Source of the DNA: Porphyromonas pogonae
GTDB lineage: Bacteria; Bacteroidota; Bacteroidia; Bacteroidales; Porphyromonadaceae
Direction of reading: 5' to 3'
DNA: 64,000 bases
NCBI RefSeq assembly: GCF_036320655.1
Contig: NZ_CP143258.1
Coordinates: 868,001 to 932,000 of the forward strand
The position numbers were made by a program, and so were the translations under genes. Of the stretch, positions 54,513 through 61,437 are shown piece after piece. The first letter of the stretch is position 1. The number at the start of each line of letters is the position of its first letter. The notes under the pieces were generated by a model. It was not told the DNA's origin. It ran no database searches and saw only the letters and a list, made by a program, of their open reading frames with translations.

Positions 54513-55304
54513 CTATTTTACCATTGCAGCTTTGATTTCGGTGGGTGTAAGCGCTTTGTTGTAGATGCGCAATTCGTCTATCAAGCTATTGTCCGAGAGA
54601 TGCCCCCATTCTGTAAATCGCGGTGCCCCTGATCCGATGGAGATAATATCACAGCCATTCCAACTCACTTTGGTCAAGTTTGAGGAAGCTACTTCCTCCG
54701 CATCGATAAAAAGAGTCGCTTTGCCTTCAGTAAGCACCAAGGTGATGTACTTCCATGTAGGATTTGCAGGGTCAAGTGCATCTTTGGCTTGTCCGCTTAC
54801 CCAGATGTCTGATTCGCCATTGCCTACATTTGCTTTGATGAGTTGCTTCCCCGATGCGTTTTCTCGGAAGATACGGATACCCGAAGTTCGGTTGTTTTGC
54901 TTATCGGCGGGTTTGCCTTCTGTTTTGGGACTTATTACCAATATTCCCGCTCTGTCAGGACTTGCATTTACTTTGTACCAGAACCCGAATGTTACCGTCG
55001 TTTTTAGAGGAGTAGCCATATTGAGCAGTCCAAAAGTAAGGTAGCTGTTTTGGGCTCCGGCATATGCTTTACCTTTTTTCCCTTCGGCGAAGGAGGGAGT
55101 ACCCTCTTTCGTCGCTTCGGACAAGCTCTGATATTCTTCATAGCCCGAGTCAAATGACATATAAAAGATTTGTCCGTCTGCCCCCAGAGGTGGAGGAGGT
55201 GGTTGTTGAGGATAATCAAAAGGAGGGTTTTGCCCTAAATCCTGAAAACATGAGGTAAGCGAAAACACTGCAAAAAGCGCAATAATATACTTTACAAGTT
55301 TCAT
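54513..55304 (-). CDS. LamG/concanavalin-like surface lipoprotein (probable glycan-binding protein)
   Basis: 263 residues. Lipobox SLTSC, mature start CFQDLGQNPPF, then a short Pro-rich linker (QQPPPPPLGADG). One laminin-G-3/concanavalin jellyroll follows (about 45-260): IFYMSFDSGYEE, TVTFGFWYKVNASPDRAGI and the closing LIDELRIYNKALTPTEIKAA. No catalytic residues of a lectin-fold hydrolase are seen. Its place right after susD, 19 bp apart, is where PULs encode SusE/F-like surface glycan-binding proteins. Confidence 0.85.
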   Translation of the reverse strand: MKLVKYIIALFAVFSLTSCFQDLGQNPPFDYPQQPPPPPLGADGQIFYMSFDSGYEEYQSLSEATKEGTPSFAEGKKGKAYAGAQNSYLTFGLLNMATPLKTTVTFGFWYKVNASPDRAGILVISPKTEGKPADKQNNRTSGIRIFRENASGKQLIKANVGNGESDIWVSGQAKDALDPANPTWKYITLVLTEGKATLFIDAEEVASSNLTKVSWNGCDIISIGSGAPRFTEWGHLSDNSLIDELRIYNKALTPTEIKAAMVK

Positions 55305-55323
55305 AATGATTCCTTTTTAGTGT

Positions 55324-56865
55324 TTAATAATTGGGGTTTTGTTTCAACACACCATTAGACTTATCCACTTCGTTTTGTGGTAGCGGCAGTAATGCGTTCC
55401 TGTCCTGATATCCTGTTTTACCCGCTGCATGCAGTACCTCCTTGGCTATGCCCCAACGGACAAGGTCATAGAACCTATCAAATTCCATAGCCAACTCTAC
55501 ACGCCTTTCATGGCGTATGGCATCACGCAGTTCTATTTGATTCATTGTCGTCATTTTGGGGAGGATAGCCGCATTACTTCCGCGAGCACGAGCTCTTACC
55601 ATCTCGAGGTAATTTACAGCTTCGGCAGGTTTGCCTGTCTCGTTTGCAGCTTCGGCAGCCATGAGTAAGATATCGGAGTAGCGAATGATACGGATATTGT
55701 ACCAGTATCCGCCTTTGGAGTATGTAGTGCGTAGGGTAGGATTGGTATAAGCTTTTTTATTGTAATATTTATTGACAACGGAGGCACTGGCAATCGGTTT
55801 TTCGCCCCAAGGCTTATTGGCCGGGATGGTGGCAGGATCCTCTCCTGTTTTGATAAAGTAAAGCAATGTCTCGTCTTTGCGAGGATCACCCGGCTCGAAT
55901 GCTTGAGCCAATAGTTCCGTAGGAGTGTTCCATCCCCAACCGAGATTCCACTCTCCTGCTCCTCGCACGCCTTGTACTTGGGCAAAGGAACTCCCTATAT
56001 CGTGTGAGTCGGGTTGGGAAGGAGTAGCAGTACATTGTAATTCAAATATGGATTCGCTACAATTTTCCCCTGTTTCCCTGAATATCGTGCTAAAAGGAGT
56101 ATTGAGGTTATATATACCCGATTTGATCACATCTGTCGAAGCCGTGTACATCTTTACCCAGTCATTGCGTTGCATGTAAGTTTTGGCGTGGAGAGAGCGT
56201 GCCGCTCCCCACGTAAGTCGCCCTATGTAGATGCCCGGCCATGCTTTGGGTAGGTGTTGTTCGGCTGCTGTAAGGTCTGTATCTATCAAGGCGTAAATAT
56301 CACTTGCGGGAGATTTGGCGATATTGGCTTGTTCGGCTTTGTCCACTTTGAAATCAATTTTAGGAACATCGCCAAAGGCGCGTACCAGATTGAAAAAAGC
56401 GAAAGCACGGAAGAAGTGCGCTTCTGATTGATTGATCAGATCACCTTCGGTCAACTTCCCTTTATTCTTTTCTTCTTTTGCTATATCATCGAGGATCTTA
56501 TTGGCTAATATGATGATTTCATAATTACCTGTCCAGTACCCTTCAAGTAACGGGTTGGTTGCTACATATTCGAAGTCATCATACATCTTACCATGCGCTG
56601 CTCCATCGGAAGCTGTACTTCCTTTTTCCGCATCTTCCGACCTAAAGCTGTGAATAGCCAAAGCCGGTGTGCCGGATGTCACATTGAATCCTCTGATCTT
56701 GGCGTACAATGTAAATACGTCAGACTGGAATGAACCTCCCTTCCCTTCATCACCCTGAACCCATTCTCCTTGTGGGTGCTGATCTAATAAGTCAGAACAT
56801 CCGCTTGCTGATGCGAAGAAAACAAGCAGGAGGAACAATGCTGTATATTTTGCTGATATTTTCAT
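55324..56865 (-). CDS. SusD/RagB-family outer-membrane glycan-binding lipoprotein
   Basis: 513 residues. Lipobox ASGC (residue 23) follows the hydrophobic signal. The helical SusD fold is seen in HFFRAFAFFNLVRAFGDVPK, RLTWGAARSLHAKTYMQ and the C-terminal LRDAIRHERRVELAMEFDR and YDLVRWGIAKEVL. It forms the lid that captures oligosaccharide over the SusC barrel encoded 13 bp upstream. The ligand is probably a beta-glucan given the enzymes in the operon. Confidence 0.97.
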   Translation of the reverse strand: MKISAKYTALFLLLVFFASASGCSDLLDQHPQGEWVQGDEGKGGSFQSDVFTLYAKIRGFNVTSGTPALAIHSFRSEDAEKGSTASDGAAHGKMYDDFEYVATNPLLEGYWTGNYEIIILANKILDDIAKEEKNKGKLTEGDLINQSEAHFFRAFAFFNLVRAFGDVPKIDFKVDKAEQANIAKSPASDIYALIDTDLTAAEQHLPKAWPGIYIGRLTWGAARSLHAKTYMQRNDWVKMYTASTDVIKSGIYNLNTPFSTIFRETGENCSESIFELQCTATPSQPDSHDIGSSFAQVQGVRGAGEWNLGWGWNTPTELLAQAFEPGDPRKDETLLYFIKTGEDPATIPANKPWGEKPIASASVVNKYYNKKAYTNPTLRTTYSKGGYWYNIRIIRYSDILLMAAEAANETGKPAEAVNYLEMVRARARGSNAAILPKMTTMNQIELRDAIRHERRVELAMEFDRFYDLVRWGIAKEVLHAAGKTGYQDRNALLPLPQNEVDKSNGVLKQNPNY

Positions 56866-56878
56866 GATTGCTGTTGTT

Positions 56879-59800
56879 TTAGAAAGTTAAGTTTAACCCA
56901 AATGTGTAAATCATAGGCATCGGATATGTACCCCTGTCTATTCCAAATTCCAATGCTGAGCCACCGATCTCGGGGGTATATCCCGTGTTTTTGCTCCATG
57001 TTTTCAAGTTCTGCATATTGGTATAAAGTCTGAGAGACTTTAGTCGCAGTTTTTTCAAAAGTTCGGGCGCAAAGGTATATCCCAGCTGTATATTGCGTAT
57101 TCTGAAGAAACTGCCATCTTCTATGTAATAGCTCGAATTCGAGAAGTTCAAAGCTCTGGTAGTATTCAGGATGGGCTCCCAATTGGATGTTCCCTCTCCG
57201 TGCCACCTGTTCATCCGTGCTGTGAGGTAATTCAGTTGAGCATAGGACGGGTCATCCCATGTCCTGTATATTTCATTGCCATATACCCCCATCATGTCAA
57301 TGCCCAGGTCAAAGTTTCTATAACTAAGCCCTATATTGAGGCCATAGGTAAAGTCAGGTGTGGGGTTACCTATTACAGTGCGGTCATCTTGCGTTATCTG
57401 TCCGTCTCCGTTTACATCCTTGAATTTCAGGTCTCCCGGTGCGGGACTTCCCAGCTTATTAGGGTAGTACTTCTTGATATCTTCTTTATTCTGATACACC
57501 CCTATCACTTCATATCCGTAAAAGTGCCCTACGGGATAGCCCTCCAAAGAGCGTGATATGCCTTTGGGGCCTTCAAAAATAGCATCTTGTGATCCACGCC
57601 CCAGGGAGAGTACTTTGTTGTTGATGGTGGTAAGATTGCCGGAGACGGAGTAGTTGAATCCGCTTTCGCCCACTTTATCCTTCCAGCTTACTGCGACTTC
57701 AACGCCGCGGTTTCTTATCTTACCCAGATTCTCAAGTGAGTTCTTTGCGCCTGAGAATCCTGATAGCATTACTATAATATCTTTAGTCTCCTTATTATAA
57801 AATACAGGTTCCACACGCAGGCGGTTATTGAGCATTGTCATCTCAAATCCCGCTTCCCATGCATATGTCTTCTCCCACGATAGGTTTTGTGGAAGATATT
57901 GGATAGAATAGCCTGTGATGATGTTGTCACCGAATACCGCACTACCCGAACTCTCAAGACGAGGATAGGTAGGGTAGTTATACCCGCCAGTATTCTGGCT
58001 CCCGAGTACACCCCATGATCCCTTGAACTTCAGGTAATTGATAAAGGACTGGTCTTTCATAAACCCCTCTTCTGATGCTACCCATCCTGCTCCGAATGAG
58101 TAGAAATTGTCCCATGTATTTCCTATGGAATGAAATACAGAGGACCCGTCACGACGATATGATGCGTTGAAGAGGTATTTATTATCGTAGCTATACAGCG
58201 CCCTGAGAAGGTACGACATGGTGAAACGTCTGTACTGATCACTCCTGTTGCTCATGGATTTATTACCAATGGAGGATATCCACCACTTATCGGTGTTGTC
58301 ACCGGGGATGGAGAAGATGATATCATCCAGATTTTGGCTCCTTTCCGCTCCCAGGCCTGAGTGTGATATGTAGTTTGTTGTAATACCTCCCATAGCCGTT
58401 ATGCTATGCTTCCCAAAGGTATTATTGTACGTCAGGATATAATCGCTTTGGGCTATGTATTTAGTTGCTTTTCGCTGTGTAATAGATTCAGTGTTTGCGA
58501 GGTTTTCCTTACCGGGTATATCGGGGTTGTATACATAAATAAGCGGGCTGAACTTGCGCTCTTCTCCTACCCCGTAATCCAATGAGAATGTAGCTTTGAA
58601 CTTGAAGTTTTTCAGGAAATCCACCTCTCCGTATATGTTACCTGCAACACGATTATTGGTCGCTATGTTGGTATTGGCACGTGTGATGACATCGATCATC
58701 GGATTCCACACCTGAGCTCTCTGGAAGTCCGGCAGAGTGTGGAACAACTCCCCTTTGGCATCGTATATCGGTGATATTGGTGCAGCTTTGAGGGCGGCGG
58801 TGACTCCTTTGGCATCTGTGGGGGAGGTTCTGGAGCCATTGACTTGGAATCCGAAACGTAAATTCTTGGTTACATTATAATCACTACTTAGATTGACGGT
58901 AGCTTTGGAGAACTTCTCTTTCTTGATGTTTCCTTGTTCTGTCGTGTAGCCTATACCCAGATAAAAACGTGTTTTCTCGCTTGCTCCCGTGATACTGATA
59001 TTATTGTTGGTCAAGAATCCTTTTTGAAAAATCTCTTTTTGCCAGTCGGTATCAGCATTCCATATGGTATAGTCAAAGGGATTCAAGCCTTGATTCGATC
59101 GCTGTTCGTCGTACAATTCCCTGAATTGTGCCGCATTGGTCACAGACATCCTTTGAGAAATATCTTTGAATCCCATGGATGAATTAATATTGACGAATGT
59201 TTGACCTGATTTAGCCCGTTTAGTATTGATGATAATGACTCCATTTGCTCCTCTTACTCCAAAAATAGCAAGAGAGGAGGGATCTTTGAGGATCTCCATG
59301 GATTCGATATCAGCGGGATTGAGATAGTTGATATTATCCGAAAATAAACCATCCACTACATAGAGTGGTGCGTATCCGTTGATAGAGTTGGTACCGCGAA
59401 CCCTGATTTCAGGATCTTGCCCCGCACGTCCAGTATTTACTACTTGTACCCCGGCTATTTTGCCTTGGAGCGAAGCCAAGGGATTTGCAGCAGGCCTATC
59501 AGCCAGATCTGAGGCATTTACACTGACTATGGATCCGGTAAGGTCTCGTTTCTTTGCGGAGCCGTAGCCTATGACCACGACTTCGTCCAGGGCATGTACG
59601 TCCTCGGAGAGAGCAATGTCAATGTGGGTGCGATCTTTTATGCTTTCTTCTACGGTTTTCATACCGATATAGGTGAAAACCAAAGTTCCGTTTCGTGGCA
59701 CATTATTTAGGGTATAGTTACCGTTTGCGTCGGTAACCGTCATGTTTTTTGTGCCTTTCACCAAAATGCTGACTCCTATGGCGGCTTCGCCCGTTGCTTT

Positions 59801-59896
59801 TTCCGTTACTTTTCCCGAGACTGTGATTTGTTGCTGGGCAAATATGAGTGTGGGAATAAGTAAAAAGCCAATAATGAATAAAGATTTACATTTCAT
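56879..59896 (-). CDS. SusC/RagA-family TonB-linked outer-membrane transporter
   Basis: 1005 residues. Signal peptide (hydrophobic FIIGFLLIPTLIFA, cleavage AQQQ), carboxypeptidase-like regulatory domain (about 24-105; GKVTEKATGEAAIGVSILVK), the TonB-box/plug signature LDEVVVIGYGSAKKRDLTGS, then the plug (ASLQGKIAGVQVVNTG, RVRGTNSINGYAPLYVVDGL) and a 22-strand barrel ending in TFGLNLTF. It imports glycan oligomers released at the surface. It is the first gene of the PUL operon; its promoter was not clearly found in 59897-60206. That interval is AT-rich with no gene. Confidence 0.98.
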   Translation of the reverse strand: MKCKSLFIIGFLLIPTLIFAQQQITVSGKVTEKATGEAAIGVSILVKGTKNMTVTDANGNYTLNNVPRNGTLVFTYIGMKTVEESIKDRTHIDIALSEDVHALDEVVVIGYGSAKKRDLTGSIVSVNASDLADRPAANPLASLQGKIAGVQVVNTGRAGQDPEIRVRGTNSINGYAPLYVVDGLFSDNINYLNPADIESMEILKDPSSLAIFGVRGANGVIIINTKRAKSGQTFVNINSSMGFKDISQRMSVTNAAQFRELYDEQRSNQGLNPFDYTIWNADTDWQKEIFQKGFLTNNNISITGASEKTRFYLGIGYTTEQGNIKKEKFSKATVNLSSDYNVTKNLRFGFQVNGSRTSPTDAKGVTAALKAAPISPIYDAKGELFHTLPDFQRAQVWNPMIDVITRANTNIATNNRVAGNIYGEVDFLKNFKFKATFSLDYGVGEERKFSPLIYVYNPDIPGKENLANTESITQRKATKYIAQSDYILTYNNTFGKHSITAMGGITTNYISHSGLGAERSQNLDDIIFSIPGDNTDKWWISSIGNKSMSNRSDQYRRFTMSYLLRALYSYDNKYLFNASYRRDGSSVFHSIGNTWDNFYSFGAGWVASEEGFMKDQSFINYLKFKGSWGVLGSQNTGGYNYPTYPRLESSGSAVFGDNIITGYSIQYLPQNLSWEKTYAWEAGFEMTMLNNRLRVEPVFYNKETKDIIVMLSGFSGAKNSLENLGKIRNRGVEVAVSWKDKVGESGFNYSVSGNLTTINNKVLSLGRGSQDAIFEGPKGISRSLEGYPVGHFYGYEVIGVYQNKEDIKKYYPNKLGSPAPGDLKFKDVNGDGQITQDDRTVIGNPTPDFTYGLNIGLSYRNFDLGIDMMGVYGNEIYRTWDDPSYAQLNYLTARMNRWHGEGTSNWEPILNTTRALNFSNSSYYIEDGSFFRIRNIQLGYTFAPELLKKLRLKSLRLYTNMQNLKTWSKNTGYTPEIGGSALEFGIDRGTYPMPMIYTFGLNLTF

Positions 59897-60352
59897 GGGT
59901 TTCTTTTCTTAGAGTTATTAGCAATATTGAATTTCAGCAAAGAAATTCATTCTTTTTTCCTTTGTCAAGAAACTGACCTCTCTAAATATACGCTATGTTC
60001 TATAACATCTATGTGCTTGCTACTTTATTGCTACTTTTAGTATTACTAAATATTTATTATGTAATGCTTTATGTTTGCTTGCTGATGCGGTGGGAGTATA
60101 ACGTAAAAAGTATAATAAATGAGTCCCGGATACGAAAAATCTATCCTGTTCAAAGAGCAAAATAATCTTGAATAATTTTAAGTAAAAGTATTCTTTGGGA
60201 TAACACTATTCTGACAAAATGATACTATTGACTATCCCGACTCATCTCTTGTTGATGAGTATAATGTGTTTGTTATGAATATACTAAATAATAATAGCAA
60301 TGGTAAATGAGGCTAAAAAATCTTCTTGTTTTAGTTACGATACTGAGCTTAT

Positions 60353-60377
60353 TTAGACAAAGTCTAAATAAGAAACC
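60353..60377. repeat. Perfect 11-bp hairpin of element C
   Basis: Arms CTTATTTAGAC and GTCTAAATAAG with loop AAA. The homologous sites of A and B keep the outer 7 bp. The loss of inner pairs there shows which part is under constraint. Confidence 0.75.
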
Positions 60378-60533
60378 TGTATTTTGCCCTCTTGAATTAC
60401 CCCTCTATAAGGGCTAAATAAAGGTCACTTATGTAAATGGATATGAAAGTAAATATCTGCAAAATGTATAGCACTCATATTTCATTTATTTATAGATATG
60501 CCTATGTTGATGATATGATGCGGTAGGGATGTC

Positions 60534-60664
60534 AGTCTTATTAGGATCGGTCTACTAACCTTATATGATGGGTCTGTCGGCTTTATACATGAGTCAGCCG
60601 ATCTTATATGATAAGTCAGCCGACTTTATACATAAGTCCGCTGACCTTATATGATATTTAGGAG
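60534..60664. repeat. Array of six 21-22 bp dyads, element C
   Basis: Cores at 60542 (TAGGAT), 60564 (TATGAT), 60586 (TACATG), 60607 (TATGAT), 60629 (TACATA) and 60650 (TATGAT): steps of 22, 22, 21, 22, 21. Two units carry the TACAT variant, each followed by a 21-bp step, as with the single variant in A and B. One unit, GACTTTATACATAAGTC, is a perfect 5-bp-arm dyad. Confidence 0.78.
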
Positions 60665-60796
60665 ATTTAAATAGCAAATCCTGCGTGAGGAATATGCAGG
60701 ATAGGCTCAAGGAATATGAGCGAAGTGAAGTTATAAGGGGTATAACTTATCAGGAGGGAATAGTGGAGGAGGGAGTGGCGTACAAAGCATGACATG

Positions 60797-60871
60797 CTAT
60801 GAGGTACGATGTATCCATATCTGTGTGAATAAGCTGTTGTATGTGTCTGTCCGTAAAGCGCTGTCTGCCAT
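60797..60871 (-). CDS. Possible 24-aa small protein in leader of element C
   Basis: ATG ORF starting MADSALRTDTYNSLFTQ; an upstream in-frame ATG would add MELHNNQDLSIQ. The TYNSLF core matches the YSLF core of the small ORFs in A and B at the same position. Too short to assign. Confidence 0.25.
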   Translation of the reverse strand: MADSALRTDTYNSLFTQIWIHRTS

Positions 60872-60956
60872 AGCTATTATATCTTTGTGTTGTATAGATA
60901 AGTCCTGATTGTTATGTAACTCCATTGATATGCACTGAGGGGAGAGGGTAGTATAA

Positions 60957-60987
60957 CAAAGATACAACATCATAATGCCTTTGTCAA
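60957..60987 (-). promoter_or_regulatory. Bacteroidetes-type promoter of element C
   Basis: Minus strand TTGAC (60987-60983), 18 bp, TATCTTTG (60964-60957), with GATGTTG before the -7 as in B. Confidence 0.72.
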
Positions 60988-61159
60988 GCCTGTGCATGCT
61001 GGTGCATCATGCATGGCGAAGGCGTTGATGGAGTATGCTCTCTAAACTGACAGATTGATAGTCTATCATGTGCTTTTATGCATAAAAGTAAGTATGGGGT
61101 GTAAAAGATAAAATAGGACGGATATGTGCCGTGCGGGCATGCAATGCCCTATATGTTTT

Positions 61160-61346
61160 GAGACCGTTGCATAGCAGGCCAATTGCTTCGTTGCTTGCGA
61201 GATTCGCGCTTGGTCATTTACCTGAAGTAAACACCCTGTGCACTCATTCTTAGCGCCTTGCATTTTACCCTCTCTGCCTGGTCAAAGTGTCTTTTGTCGG
61301 CTTTGCCTCCAAAATCCACGAGGCTGTTGATTTTTGCAACAGTCTC
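61160..61346 (+). mobile_element. MITE-like element, copy 4
   Basis: 187 bp in the same orientation as copies 2 and 3. Flanks are GTTTT left and ATTTT right, an imperfect 5-bp duplication. The copy lies about 90 bp past the regulator gene's stop. With copy 3 it brackets the PUL operon and element C, an 11.3-kb interval between direct repeats. Confidence 0.85.
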
Positions 61347-61361
61347 ATTTTGCAAAAGATG

Positions 61362-61402
61362 CCGGTGCACAAACACTTCACGATATGGTGGAGCCGCACC
61401 GG
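61362..61402 (-). terminator. Possible terminator of the regulator gene
   Basis: Arms CCGGTGC / GCACCGG around a 27-base loop, followed on the minus strand by a weak CATCTTTTGC tract. It lies 36 bp after the stop at 61438. Confidence 0.5.
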
Positions 61403-61437
61403 ACAAATAATTATCTCATCATTAAAATTTGATCCCA

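Larger units (their letters stand above)
60207..60987 (-). repeat. Noncoding element C (22-bp dyad-array family)
   Basis: About 781 bp, same block order as A and B, the most diverged of the three. TATTCTGACAAAATGATAC at 60207 matches B. TTAGTTACGA precedes a perfect 11-bp hairpin at 60353-60377. Dyads at 60534-60664. A short inverted repeat AAGTTATA / TATAACTT is near 60728-60750. Small ORF at 60797-60871, promoter at 60957-60987. It lies between susC and the regulator gene, and upstream of a MITE copy. Confidence 0.75.

Noticed and set aside
56862-57206. 114-aa minus-strand ORF overlapping the end of susC
   Set aside because: It lies in another frame of the susC barrel end on the same strand, with no independent signal; a shadow.
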